Both the position numbers and the translations under genes were made by a program. The notes below the pieces were generated by a model. That model did not search any database, was not told where the DNA came from, and saw only the letters and a list, made by a program, of their open reading frames with translations. Shown one piece after another: positions 1 through 8,771 of a stretch of 64,000 nucleotides of DNA. Source of the DNA: an uncultured Bacteroidales bacterium (GTDB lineage: Bacteria > Bacteroidota > Bacteroidia > Bacteroidales > UBA932); contig CAJOKD010000014.1 in assembly GCA_905235085.1 (NCBI GenBank), forward strand, positions 34,865 through 98,864, read 5' to 3'. Position 1 is the stretch's first letter; each line of letters opens with the position of its first letter.

Positions 1-576
1 CAGGTAGTCGGCTATTCCACCAGGGAGATGCCGAGGGTGAAACCCGAATGTGAGCTGTACGACTGGTTCATCGACGAACTGATGAGGGCGACGGCTGACA
101 GCACCGGCAGGAAGGTCGATATTGGGATTTCGAACAGGGGAGGGGTCAGGATAGATATGCCTGCTGGAGAAATCCTCTGTGACGACATACAGTCGATGTT
201 CCCGTTCAAGAACAACCTCTGTTATGTGGCCCTTCACGGAAAGGATGTCAGGGTTATCCTGGACCAGATGGCCGCTACTTCTTTCCAGATCCTGGGCGGA
301 ATAAAGGTGATTGCAAAGAACGGCAAGATAGTCTCTGCCACGGTCGACGGAGAACTGTTGGACGACGAGAAGGTCTACGGTGTAGCTACCATCAATTTCC
401 TGCTGGACGGAGGAGACGGTCTTTTCATCGGAAAGAACGCTGTCGAGACTATCTATTGCAACGGCTGGGTATATGACACCATCCTGGACTATGTAAAGAG
501 CCTTACCGCCGCCGGGAAACCGATCGAATTCGAAAACCAGCACTGGATCACCATCATAAAGGAGGGCAAGAAATGA
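1..576 (+). CDS. 5'-nucleotidase C-terminal domain protein (5' end outside window)
   Basis: The reading frame is open from base 1, so the start lies upstream; about 191 residues are visible. They match the C-terminal substrate-binding domain of UshA-type 5'-nucleotidases, with the stretch NRGGVR near residue 45 and a late FLLDGGDG motif typical of that domain. The metallophosphatase half is the next gene, overlapping by ATGA. The two halves of the usual single-chain enzyme are therefore encoded separately but co-translated. The pair presumably acts together on nucleotides in the periplasm. The family call is from recognised motifs; the partnership is inferred from the overlap. Confidence 0.85.
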   Translation, partial: QVVGYSTREMPRVKPECELYDWFIDELMRATADSTGRKVDIGISNRGGVRIDMPAGEILCDDIQSMFPFKNNLCYVALHGKDVRVILDQMAATSFQILGGIKVIAKNGKIVSATVDGELLDDEKVYGVATINFLLDGGDGLFIGKNAVETIYCNGWVYDTILDYVKSLTAAGKPIEFENQHWITIIKEGKK

Positions 577-1406
577 GAATGAAAGGATTGCTTTCGGGGA
601 TATGCATCCTCGTGCTGCTGACTGCTACTGACGCGGCGGCTCAGAAGAGGCTTACCATCCTTCACGTAAACGATACCCACAGCCATCTCGAGCCCGAAAG
701 GGCGGGTAAAGAGGCCGGGCTCGGCGGTGTGATCGAACGCGCCGCTTATCGGGACAGTGTCGTGAAGGCTGACGGGAAGCGCAATGTACTGCTCCTCCAC
801 GCTGGTGATTTCAACCAGGGAACGTCTTATTTTTCAGTCCTTAACGGTGACCTTGAAGTAGAGCTCATAAATGCGATGGAGTATGATTGCATCACGCTTG
901 GCAACCACGAGTTCGACAACGGAGTCGAGGACCTTGCCAGGCGTCTTGCCAAGATAAGATGCCCTGTGGTCTGCGCCAATTACGATTTCTCAAAACTGGA
1001 AGCGGGCAAGTACATAAAACCTTACGTCATCCTGAAGAAAGCGGGTATGAGGATAGGCATAATCGGCTTGATGCCGGACATAACGATACTGGTTCCTAGG
1101 GAGGTCTCCCGTCAGATTCCTGCGTACAATAACGCCGAAGTCGTGAACAAATGGGCCTCATATCTCAAGGAAGAGAAGAAATGCGACCTTGTGATAGCTC
1201 TTACCCACATAGGATTCGAGGGAGAACCATATACCGATCCTATGCTCGTAAGCAGGACCCGCAACATCGACCTCGTGGTTGGCGGTCACTCGCACACGTT
1301 CCTGTCTGAACCTGCATACGTAGAGAACCTTGACGGGAAGCAAGTCCCCGTCGTGCAGGACGGATGCTGGGGACTCAATGTAGGTAATTTAAAGGTAATC
1401 AAATGA
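573..1406 (+). CDS. Metallophosphatase (5'-nucleotidase N-terminal half)
   Basis: This 277-residue protein has a signal peptide ending near residue 23 (DAAAQ) followed by metallophosphoesterase motifs: HVNDTHSH (about 30-37), HAGDF (about 76), LGNHEFDNG (about 109), and GGHSHTFL near the C-terminus. These supply the two-metal site of calcineurin-like 5'-nucleotidases. It lacks the C-terminal nucleotide-binding domain, which the preceding gene supplies. The start ATG overlaps the upstream TGA, and its own TGA overlaps the ATG of the GH2 gene, so three genes are translationally linked. Likely periplasmic. Confidence 0.9.
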   Translation: MRMKGLLSGICILVLLTATDAAAQKRLTILHVNDTHSHLEPERAGKEAGLGGVIERAAYRDSVVKADGKRNVLLLHAGDFNQGTSYFSVLNGDLEVELINAMEYDCITLGNHEFDNGVEDLARRLAKIRCPVVCANYDFSKLEAGKYIKPYVILKKAGMRIGIIGLMPDITILVPREVSRQIPAYNNAEVVNKWASYLKEEKKCDLVIALTHIGFEGEPYTDPMLVSRTRNIDLVVGGHSHTFLSEPAYVENLDGKQVPVVQDGCWGLNVGNLKVIK

Positions 1407-3508
1407 AAAAGCTATTCAACCTGGCCCTTGTGGCTTTGCTTGTCTCCATCCCTCTCGGTGCCCAGATCCGAGGCTCCCACCAGGTAGAGCTGAAGAAATG
1501 GGAGTTCAGCAAGGACGGATACTCCTGGCGGGCAGTTACCATCCCTCATTCGTACAATGCGGAAGACGGGCATTCTCCTTCATATTACAGGGGGAAGGCC
1601 ACATATCGCTGCGAATTCAAGGCAGGGGATGTGAAAAAATCTCATTTCCTTCTGTTCGAGGGGGCTGCACAGGCTGCCGTCGTAAAGGTGAACGGCGAGC
1701 AGGTCGCTGCGCATAAGGGTGGATATACTCCATTCATCGTCGATATCGGGGAAGAACTCAGGAGGGGGACCAACAAGCTGGAGGTCATCTGCGACAACTC
1801 TGAGGATATCAACCTGGCTCCGGTCTCTTCCGATTTCAACAAGAACGGAGGTCTTCACGGCAGGGTCTGGCTCCTGGATATGGAAGACGTGTATTTCTCC
1901 CCTGAGAAATACGGTATGTACAGGATGAGGGTGGAGACACCGGTGGTCAGCAAGAGGAAGATATCCACGGAGGTCAAGACAAGGATCGTCAACTCGGGGA
2001 ACAAGGCTGCTGACATCCTGGTCAGGGTGGAACTCCTTGAAGCTGACGGGACGTTAGGCTACGAGGCCGACCGCGAAATCCGCGTCAAGGCTTTCTCCGA
2101 ATATGAATTCAGCCACGATTTCCACGTCACCGGAATCCGCTTCTGGGACGGTGTCAACGATCCGTATCTCTATACGATGCGCGTCACGATATTCAGGGGT
2201 GAGCGCGTTGTTGATGTCGCCGAGACCAAGGTAGGATACCGCTCGATGGAGATGGATCCTGAAAGGGGATTCCTCCTGAACGGCAGGCCATACAAGCTTC
2301 GCGGCGTCGCGATGCACCAGGATATGGATGGAAAGGCTTCGGCCCTTGACAAGGAAGATTACCGGAGGGATTACCGGATGGTCAAGGAACTTGGAGCCAA
2401 CTTCCTTCGCCTTGCACACTATCCTCACAACGACTATGCTTTCAGGCTTTGTGATTCCCTCGGCATAATCGTCCAGACGGAGGTGCCGTGGGTCAACGTT
2501 TGTGGAACTAAGGCCAAACAGCTGTACTTCAATAATATCCAGCACCAGATGAAGGAGATGGTCACCAATCTGTTCAACCATCCGAGCATCGCTTTCTGGG
2601 GAATGTGGAACGAACTGGACACCTGGGGGAACAGCAATGAACTCCAGGGTGAATTCGATTCTGAGAAGGTCCTCTACCAGACCAAGAAACTCTACAAGAT
2701 GGCGAAGCAGCTCGATCCGTACCGTTTCATAGGATTCACGGACGATTCCCGTCTTTCCCGTGAAGGTTATCCTATGCTGACCGGAGATTTCTGTTCCCAG
2801 AACATCTATTTCGGTTGGTATTACAGTCCGAATGACTTCTCGACCATCGTCAGCGAGATGGAGAAGGTCAAGGAAAAGTGGGGAGGCAAGCCGGTCAATG
2901 TCAGCGAGTACGGAGTGGGCAACAATCCTTTCTGCCACGTTTGGGATCAGGATGAGGCTGTGCGTGACCCGGACAATGATTCCCGCCACTATGAGGAGTA
3001 TGCCAACAAGTTCCACGAAGCATATGTCCGGAAGCTTTCGCAGATGCCTTGGCTCAATTTCACGTCCGTATGGGTGATGTTCGATTTCCCTGTCGCCAAC
3101 CGTCAGGAAGGCTATATGGACTCTGACGACGGTGTCAAGTTCACTCGGAACGGTGACCGGAAGTATATGAACGACAAGGGTTTGGTTACCCGCGACAGAA
3201 AGACCAGGAAAGATGTGTTCTATCTTTACAAGTCTTTGTGGAACAAAGAGGAGACCACCGTTTACATCACCTCCAGGAGGCTCAGGTATTATCCTTCCGG
3301 GGAGAGATTAAACATAAAGGTCTACAGCAACGCAAAGTCTCTGACCCTGTACCAGAACGACGATATCGTGGCGAAGCTTACAGGTCCGGATGAATTCGCC
3401 GGAGTCGTGTGGACTTTCCCTTCCGTGTATTTGAAGACATACCAGGATACGTTCAAGGTGGTCGCTGACGACGGCACCACTGACGTGGTTACATATTACC
3501 GGAAGTAG
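1403..3508 (+). CDS. Glycoside hydrolase family 2 protein
   Basis: The 701-residue protein has a signal peptide (cleavage near residue 20), a jelly-roll sugar-binding domain (about 25-165), an Ig-like domain (about 170-275) and a TIM-barrel (about 285-600). The likely acid/base is Glu404 in WNELDTW and the likely nucleophile is Glu502 in VSEYGVG. It resembles beta-galactosidase/beta-glucuronidase-type GH2 enzymes; the substrate cannot be read from sequence. It is translationally coupled (ATGA) to the 5'-nucleotidase pair, an unusual partner. The 3' end overlaps the convergent permease gene by 20 bases. Confidence 0.88.
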   Translation: MKKLFNLALVALLVSIPLGAQIRGSHQVELKKWEFSKDGYSWRAVTIPHSYNAEDGHSPSYYRGKATYRCEFKAGDVKKSHFLLFEGAAQAAVVKVNGEQVAAHKGGYTPFIVDIGEELRRGTNKLEVICDNSEDINLAPVSSDFNKNGGLHGRVWLLDMEDVYFSPEKYGMYRMRVETPVVSKRKISTEVKTRIVNSGNKAADILVRVELLEADGTLGYEADREIRVKAFSEYEFSHDFHVTGIRFWDGVNDPYLYTMRVTIFRGERVVDVAETKVGYRSMEMDPERGFLLNGRPYKLRGVAMHQDMDGKASALDKEDYRRDYRMVKELGANFLRLAHYPHNDYAFRLCDSLGIIVQTEVPWVNVCGTKAKQLYFNNIQHQMKEMVTNLFNHPSIAFWGMWNELDTWGNSNELQGEFDSEKVLYQTKKLYKMAKQLDPYRFIGFTDDSRLSREGYPMLTGDFCSQNIYFGWYYSPNDFSTIVSEMEKVKEKWGGKPVNVSEYGVGNNPFCHVWDQDEAVRDPDNDSRHYEEYANKFHEAYVRKLSQMPWLNFTSVWVMFDFPVANRQEGYMDSDDGVKFTRNGDRKYMNDKGLVTRDRKTRKDVFYLYKSLWNKEETTVYITSRRLRYYPSGERLNIKVYSNAKSLTLYQNDDIVAKLTGPDEFAGVVWTFPSVYLKTYQDTFKVVADDGTTDVVTYYRK

Positions 3509-4718
3509 ATATGTTCCTCCTGACCGGGATCAGGGCTATCAGGTAACCTATGACCGCCACTCCGGCCACCGTGACCAGGACGTCACCCCACTGGAGTATC
3601 ACCGGGTAGGCGCTTACCAGGAAGTTCCCTGGCATCTTTATGAAGCCGAATCTTTGTTGCAGGAGTGCGAAGCCTATTCCTGCAACGAGGCCTGCGGCTA
3701 GTCCGAGCAGGGAGATCAGCCACCCTTCCAGAGTGAAGGTCTTGCGGAGCATACTGTCCGTGGCACCCAGGCTGCGGAAGGTCTCGATGTCTTCTTTCTT
3801 CTCGATGATCAGCATCGTCAGGCTTCCGAATATGTTGGAAGCGATGATGATAATGATGAATATCAGGATGAGGTATATCGCAGCCTTCTCGTAGCGCATC
3901 ATCTTGTAAAGGGAGGGATTCTGACGGTATCTGTCCAGCACCTTGAAATCAGGTCCCATAATCTTGCTTACGGATTTTATGGCCTTCTTGAGAGCCTTCG
4001 GAGAGGAAGGATCCGAGAGACGGATCTCGATGCCGGAGACTTCGTCCTCATATCCCAGGAGCTGCCTCATCTTCTCGAGCGGGAGGATCATCAGCTCTTC
4101 GTCTATCTGCTGGTTGACAGTAAATATTCCTGAAGGACGGGCACGTACCGACTCTATCGATGCGGCAGGATTGGCGAGTGAGAAGTTCCTGTCCCTCCTT
4201 GGGAAGTAAATCTCTGCAGATGAGAGGAATGCAGGATTCATCCCCATCTTGTATGCGAGTCCGGCTCCGACCACTACCTGCGGCAGGTCTCCCTTGTGAA
4301 GCGAGAACGTACCGCTGGTCATATGGCCTGCAAGAGGCGATTCGTTCTCGTAGTTCTCGTCCACTCCCTTGGCCTTGGCAATTCCCTGATGTTCTTCATA
4401 GTCCACGAATACGTTTTCCTGGAGCACTAGGTAGCATTCCTTGATGGACGGATCGTCCCTCAGGCTCTGGAGCACTGACTCGTCTGGAGTGAATACCTTG
4501 CCTTTCGCAGGGCTTACCAGTATGTCCGGCTCGACGTTGCTCAAGGTGGATTTAACCAGCTCGTCGAATCCGTTGTAAACTGACAGTATTATGATCAGGG
4601 CGGCCGTGCCTATGGCCATGCCGATGGCACTGATCGCGGAGATGATGTTTATCACATTGTGTGATTTCTTCGCGAACAGGTACCTTCCAGCTATGAACCA
4701 AGGCAAGTTCACCGTCAT
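3489..4718 (-). CDS. LolC/LolE-type lipoprotein-releasing permease (FtsX family)
   Basis: The 409-residue protein has one N-terminal membrane helix (about 22-45) after the WFIAGRYLFAKKSHN motif, a large periplasmic MacB-like domain, and three C-terminal helices (about 280-400) with the FtsX-type EDIETFRSLGAT segment. This is the layout of the LolCE permease, which with the LolD ATPase extracts lipoproteins from the inner membrane. No ATPase is adjacent, which is usual for Bacteroidetes copies. It follows glnS with an ATGA overlap, so the two are probably one transcript. Confidence 0.85.
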   Translation of the reverse strand: MTVNLPWFIAGRYLFAKKSHNVINIISAISAIGMAIGTAALIIILSVYNGFDELVKSTLSNVEPDILVSPAKGKVFTPDESVLQSLRDDPSIKECYLVLQENVFVDYEEHQGIAKAKGVDENYENESPLAGHMTSGTFSLHKGDLPQVVVGAGLAYKMGMNPAFLSSAEIYFPRRDRNFSLANPAASIESVRARPSGIFTVNQQIDEELMILPLEKMRQLLGYEDEVSGIEIRLSDPSSPKALKKAIKSVSKIMGPDFKVLDRYRQNPSLYKMMRYEKAAIYLILIFIIIIIASNIFGSLTMLIIEKKEDIETFRSLGATDSMLRKTFTLEGWLISLLGLAAGLVAGIGFALLQQRFGFIKMPGNFLVSAYPVILQWGDVLVTVAGVAVIGYLIALIPVRRNISTSGNM

Positions 4719-6367
4719 TCAGGTTTGTAAGAATCCTTCAGCGCTGTGGTCTTGTTGAATACGGCTTTCTCCGGGGTGCTGTCCGGGTCCTTGAAATAGT
4801 ATCCGGTACGTTCGAACTGGACTGCTATGCCCGAGTTGTCTTCCAGCAGGGCAGGCTCGGCCAGACCCTTGACTATGGTGAGTGACTCCGGATTGAGGTA
4901 ATCCTTGTAGTCCTTCCCTTCCTCGATGGAATTCATATCTTCCTTCAGGAAGAGCCGGTCGTAGTTGCGGATCTCTATCTCGCGTGCGAAGTCTTCCGAC
5001 ACCCAGTGGATGGTGCCTTTCACGGAACGCCATTCACCGCCTCCCGGCCTCGTTGCAGGGTCGTAGGTGCACTTCAGCTCCACTACATTGCCTTCGGCGT
5101 CCTTGACGACCTCCTCGCATTTGATGATGTAGGTGTATTTCAACCTGACTTCTCCATCCGGCTTCAGGCGGAAGAACTTCTTCGGAGCATCCTCCATAAA
5201 GTCGTCGCGTTCGATGTAGATCACACCGGTAAGAGGAACCTTGCGGGTGGCTCCCTCCGGATCGGCAGGGTTCAGAGGGCAGTCGAACCATTCGACCTTT
5301 CCTTCCTCCCAGTTCGTCAAGGTTACTTTCAATGGCTTCTGTACGACCATATATCTGTTGGACCTGGCGTTGAGGTCCTGGCGGACGCACCATTCGAGAA
5401 GCTGGATGTCCATCATCTGGTCACGCTTGGAGACTCCGATCTTGTCGCAGAACATCTTGAGGGCTTCCGGAGTGTAGCCGCGGCGCCTTACGCCGCAGAG
5501 GGTAGGCATCCTCGGGTCGTCCCATCCGGCCACGAGTCCTTTCTGCACGAGTTCCAGCAGCTTTCTCTTGCTCATAAGAGTGTAGGTGAGGTTGAGCCTT
5601 GCGAATTCGTACTGGTGGCTCGGCCATATCCCCAGGGTCTGGATGAACCAGTCGTACAGCGGCCTGTGCACGTCGAACTCCAGGGTACAGATGGAGTGGG
5701 TGATATGCTCTATGGAGTCGCACTGGCCGTGCGTGAAATCATACATCGGATAGATGCACCACTTGTCGCCCGTGCGGTGATGGGAAGCGTGCTTGATCCT
5801 GTAAAGCAGCGGATCGCGGAACATCATATTCGGGGAAGCCATATCGATCTTCGCGCGGAGGACCTTCTCCCCGTCGGCATATTTGCCGGCCTTCATTTCC
5901 CTGAGGAGCTGGAGGTTCTCTTCCACGCTGCGGTTCCTGTACGGGCTCTCCTTGCCGGGAGTGTCCACGGTGCCGCGGCCCTTGCTGATTTCTTCCTGGG
6001 TCTGGTCGTCCACGTAGGCAAGACCCCTCTTCACAAGGTCTTCGGCCCATTCGTAGAGCTGGTCGAAATAGTCGGAAGCATAGAGCTCCTTGTCCCAGTG
6101 GAACCCCATCCAGCTGATGTCTTCCTTGATGGCATCGACGTATTCGGTGTCCTCCTTGGTCGGATTGGTGTCGTCGTAACGGAGGTTGGTCTTGCCGCCG
6201 TATTTTTCCGCCAGTCCGAAGTTTATGCACAGGCTCTTCGCGTGTCCCAGGTGGAGATATCCGTTAGGCTCCGGGGGGAACCGTGTCATAACACTGTCAA
6301 CCTTTCCGGACCTGAGGTCCTCTTCAATGATCTCTTCGAGGAAATTCAGTTTTTTCGTCTCTTCCAT
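4715..6367 (-). CDS. glnS: Glutaminyl-tRNA synthetase
   Basis: The 550-residue class I synthetase shows the HIGH-type motif PNGYLHLGHAKS (about 34-45) and a KMSKS-type motif MSKRK (about 266-270), followed by the C-terminal anticodon-binding beta-barrels. It charges tRNA-Gln with glutamine in the cytoplasm. Length and motifs match bacterial GlnS closely and distinguish it from GltX. It heads a two-gene unit with the downstream permease. A TAnnTTTG box lies 23 bases before the start. Confidence 0.97.
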   Translation of the reverse strand: MEETKKLNFLEEIIEEDLRSGKVDSVMTRFPPEPNGYLHLGHAKSLCINFGLAEKYGGKTNLRYDDTNPTKEDTEYVDAIKEDISWMGFHWDKELYASDYFDQLYEWAEDLVKRGLAYVDDQTQEEISKGRGTVDTPGKESPYRNRSVEENLQLLREMKAGKYADGEKVLRAKIDMASPNMMFRDPLLYRIKHASHHRTGDKWCIYPMYDFTHGQCDSIEHITHSICTLEFDVHRPLYDWFIQTLGIWPSHQYEFARLNLTYTLMSKRKLLELVQKGLVAGWDDPRMPTLCGVRRRGYTPEALKMFCDKIGVSKRDQMMDIQLLEWCVRQDLNARSNRYMVVQKPLKVTLTNWEEGKVEWFDCPLNPADPEGATRKVPLTGVIYIERDDFMEDAPKKFFRLKPDGEVRLKYTYIIKCEEVVKDAEGNVVELKCTYDPATRPGGGEWRSVKGTIHWVSEDFAREIEIRNYDRLFLKEDMNSIEEGKDYKDYLNPESLTIVKGLAEPALLEDNSGIAVQFERTGYYFKDPDSTPEKAVFNKTTALKDSYKPE

Positions 6368-6390
6368 CTTTCTTGTATGAATATAACTTA

Positions 6391-6398
6391 CAAAAGTA
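6391..6398 (-). promoter_or_regulatory. -7 box of glnS promoter
   Basis: On the minus strand the octamer TACTTTTG fits the Bacteroidetes TAnnTTTG element. Exactly 20 bases upstream is ATTG, one base off the TTTG -33 element. The predicted leader is roughly 18 bases. Confidence 0.55.
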
Positions 6399-6415
6399 CA
6401 AAAAAGCCTGAAATC

Positions 6416-7588
6416 TTACAATCTGGCCAGCATTTCCAGGCACATTCTCCCATTGTGGTACGGGCATTTCCAGAATCCGGCGCGGTCGTCAGTGAGATTC
6501 ACAGTCCCGTCCGCCCTGACACTCCAGTACCATTCTCCATCCGGACAGATGATATTATGCCGGATGAAGTTCCATTGGGCTGCCGCCCTCTCCAGCCATC
6601 TCGCGTCGCCGCTCAGTCCGTACTGGTCCACGCAGCCCACCACGGTTTCGGCCTGGACCCACCAGTGCCTGTCTGCATCCTTATGGCCTGATACCGGGTC
6701 ATATTCATATATCATCCCTCCTTCCGGAGACCATCCTTCAAGGGATGCTTCGGCTATCTTCCTGCTCGCGGAATCCACCTTTCCTTTCAAGATCGAGTCT
6801 CCAAGGACGTCCGCAGCTTCCCTGAGCAGCCAGGAGGCTTCGATGTCGTGACCGTAGGAAACCATCGTGGAGCGGGGTGTCCAGTCGTCTCCGAAAAAGA
6901 GTCCCAGGTGTCCGTCTTCTCTGACTATGCGGTTTATGAATATCCTTATGAGGTTCGCCAGCCTGTCGTGCAGCCCTCCGTCCTTCCATATCCGGTAGAG
7001 GTTGGTGTACCCTTCCAGGATATGCAGGTGGGTGTTCATCGTCTTGGAATCGTTCTGGTCCTTCTCCGAGAGGCGGACGTCCTCGATGGGACTCCAGTCC
7101 CTGCCGCAGGCTTCGCCGTATCCGTCGTGGACGTCATCGTAGCTATGCCTCTCCAGGCACTCGTAGAAAGACTTGGCGAGTTCCAGGGCCTCTTCCGTCC
7201 CGGTCGCGCGGTAATATTCGGAAAGTCCGTAGATGGCGAAGGCTATGGCATAAAACTGCTTCCTTGTGTCCTTGGGCGAACCGTCGGGGTTGAGGCTCCA
7301 GAAAGTTCCACCATATTCCTTGTCAGTGAACAAGTCCCTTATCTGCGAATACGCCCTTACGGCCGTGTCCAGGTACTCCTCCTTGCCAAGCACCCTCCCT
7401 GCTGCGGCGAAAGTCCAGAGGATCCTGGCGTTCAGGATCGTCCCTTTCTCAGCACCTTCCACGAGGTTGCCGTGGCCGTCGATCCTGCCGTGGAAGCCCC
7501 CGGAAGGGTCCTTCATCTTCTCCATCCAGAAAGGAAGTATGTCGCTTTCCAGCTCGTTCTGGAAGCTGTTTCTTTGGAATTGTTGCAT
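6416..7588 (-). CDS. Mannobiose/cellobiose 2-epimerase (AGE family)
   Basis: The 390-residue protein has no signal peptide and an (alpha/alpha)6-barrel of the N-acylglucosamine 2-epimerase family. Histidines matching those used by cellobiose 2-epimerases are His187 (NTHLHILE), His247 (SYGHDIE), His308 (DRHWW) and His378 (CPYHNG). These enzymes convert the reducing-end sugar of beta-1,4 disaccharides, turning mannobiose into mannosyl-glucose. Its place beside an AraC gene, SusCD, GH26 and GH130 points to the mannobiose role. It is divergent from the AraC gene and shares its upstream region. Confidence 0.9.
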   Translation of the reverse strand: MQQFQRNSFQNELESDILPFWMEKMKDPSGGFHGRIDGHGNLVEGAEKGTILNARILWTFAAAGRVLGKEEYLDTAVRAYSQIRDLFTDKEYGGTFWSLNPDGSPKDTRKQFYAIAFAIYGLSEYYRATGTEEALELAKSFYECLERHSYDDVHDGYGEACGRDWSPIEDVRLSEKDQNDSKTMNTHLHILEGYTNLYRIWKDGGLHDRLANLIRIFINRIVREDGHLGLFFGDDWTPRSTMVSYGHDIEASWLLREAADVLGDSILKGKVDSASRKIAEASLEGWSPEGGMIYEYDPVSGHKDADRHWWVQAETVVGCVDQYGLSGDARWLERAAAQWNFIRHNIICPDGEWYWSVRADGTVNLTDDRAGFWKCPYHNGRMCLEMLARL

Positions 7589-7615
7589 TGTTGTCTGATT
7601 ATCAATGTATTAATA

Positions 7616-7623
7616 CAAAGATA
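7616..7623 (-). promoter_or_regulatory. Possible -7 box of the epimerase promoter
   Basis: TATCTTTG on the minus strand fits TAnnTTTG and lies 27 bases before the start. No TTTG is found 20 bases upstream, so the promoter may need an activator, which the neighbouring AraC gene could supply. A second match (7666-7673) would give a longer leader. Confidence 0.35.
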
Positions 7624-7697
7624 CCATTTATCGGCCAATTATGGTCGAATCGAAGGCCAATCCATCAAAAATATGTTAAAAATGTATAATGATCAGG

Positions 7698-7727
7698 AAC
7701 AAAATCGTATATTTGGTGCTAAATAAT
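7698..7727. promoter_or_regulatory. Possible third AraC operator, with AraC-gene -7 box
   Basis: In the divergent epimerase/araC intergenic region, the plus strand reads CAAAATcGTAT, like CAAAATaGTAT in the two strongly matching sites at 8624-8652 and 26361-26389. The minus strand of 7717-7727 reads ATTATTTAGCA, also present at the GH26 site. TATATTTG (7708-7715) could be the -7 box for the AraC gene. The similarity is short enough to arise by chance. Confidence 0.35.
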
Positions 7728-7737
7728 ACTAAAACTG

Positions 7738-8613
7738 ATGTCCCAAGTCCTTTCCGAGATATGTGGCCTTTCCCAAGGCGACTGCTTCTATATAGTCGAA
7801 CGTCACAAGACTGAGTTTACCTACCCTTTGCACAGGCACAGGGAGTATGAGCTCAATTTCATCCAGAACGGGGCCGGTGTCCGCCGAGTGATCGGCGACA
7901 GCGTCGAGACGATAGGGGACTACGAGCTCGTCTTGATTACCGGGGAGAACCTGGAGCACGTTTGGGAGCAGGGGACTTGCAAATCGCCTGATATAAGGGA
8001 GATTACAATACAGTTCTCACCGGAGTTGTTCGCAGGCAGCCTGCTCGAGCGGAACCAGTTCACCAGCATAAACAGGATGTTTTCCAGGGCCACCCACGGC
8101 CTTGCCTTCCCCCTTGAATCCATAATCAAGGTGTATGGCTACATCGACGGCCTGGCCAACGAAAAAGACTCGTTCAAGCAGTTTATGAACTGCCTGATGA
8201 TGCTCTATGAACTGTCCAAATGCGATGCTAAGGAACTCGCCAGCAGTTCATTCGCGAATACTCCCCGGGATGCAGAAAGCCGCCGCGTCCTGAAGGTCAA
8301 GGAATATATCAACGAGCATTATGCTGAGGAACTTACACTGCCTCAGCTGGCTTCCGTGGTGGGAATGAGTCCGAGTTCTTTCAGCCGCTTCTTTAAGATG
8401 CGGACAGGGAAGACCTTGTCGTCATATCTGAGCGGTATCAGGCTTGGAAACGCCGCTCGTGCCCTGGTTGATACAACTGCCACGGTATCAGAGATTTGCT
8501 ATTCCTGCGGATTCAACAACCTGTCCAATTTCAACCGGGTTTTCAAAGCCAGGAGGGGGATGACGCCTCACGAGTTCCGTTCGATGTACAAGAAGAAAAA
8601 GGTCATCGTATAA
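7738..8613 (+). CDS. AraC-family transcriptional regulator
   Basis: The 291-residue protein has an N-terminal cupin-like sensing domain (about 15-150, with the HRHREYELNFIQNG motif) and two C-terminal helix-turn-helix motifs (about 190-285), including LPQLASVVGMSPSSFSRFF and SEICYSCGFNNLSNFNRVFK. These are the AraC signature elements. The organisation is that of one-component sugar-responsive activators, not the hybrid two-component systems more common beside Bacteroidetes SusCD genes. It sits between the epimerase and susC and is the natural candidate to bind the repeated site found upstream of susC and GH26. Confidence 0.93.
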   Translation: MSQVLSEICGLSQGDCFYIVERHKTEFTYPLHRHREYELNFIQNGAGVRRVIGDSVETIGDYELVLITGENLEHVWEQGTCKSPDIREITIQFSPELFAGSLLERNQFTSINRMFSRATHGLAFPLESIIKVYGYIDGLANEKDSFKQFMNCLMMLYELSKCDAKELASSSFANTPRDAESRRVLKVKEYINEHYAEELTLPQLASVVGMSPSSFSRFFKMRTGKTLSSYLSGIRLGNAARALVDTTATVSEICYSCGFNNLSNFNRVFKARRGMTPHEFRSMYKKKKVIV

Positions 8614-8623
8614 GCGATTATTT

Positions 8624-8652
8624 GCAATATTTAGCAAAATAGTATTTGTTTG
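8624..8652 (+). promoter_or_regulatory. Putative AraC operator, copy 1 (upstream of susC)
   Basis: This 29-base sequence recurs with one mismatch at 26361-26389. Its core is TTTAGCAAAATAGTATTTG. It covers the -33 TTTG of the susC promoter, a position suited to an activator touching RNA polymerase. It contains repeated TATTT-(A)GCAA-like words in direct orientation, as expected for AraC half-sites. Confidence 0.7.
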
Positions 8653-8676
8653 CGATTGTCAGTCTGCGTAATTTTG
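8645..8676 (+). promoter_or_regulatory. susC promoter
   Basis: TTTG (8645-8648), exactly 20 bases, then TAATTTTG (8669-8676) match the Bacteroidetes -33/-7 consensus. Transcription should start near 8682, leaving about 90 bases of leader before the susC ATG. Confidence 0.7.
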
Positions 8677-8771
8677 TATCCTGACAATAATATATAATTT
8701 GTGTCGCAACAACTGCATAATCATATTAATACTCAATATTGTTCATTAATCATTAACCCAAATTCAGTAAC

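Noticed and set aside
2054..3016. 320-codon open frame opposite the GH2 gene
   Set aside because: It is an antisense shadow of a gene with clear catalytic motifs.
5006..6691. 561-codon open frame opposite glnS
   Set aside because: It is the antisense shadow of glnS, with no recognisable domain, no start signal and a composition typical of antisense to GC-rich codons.
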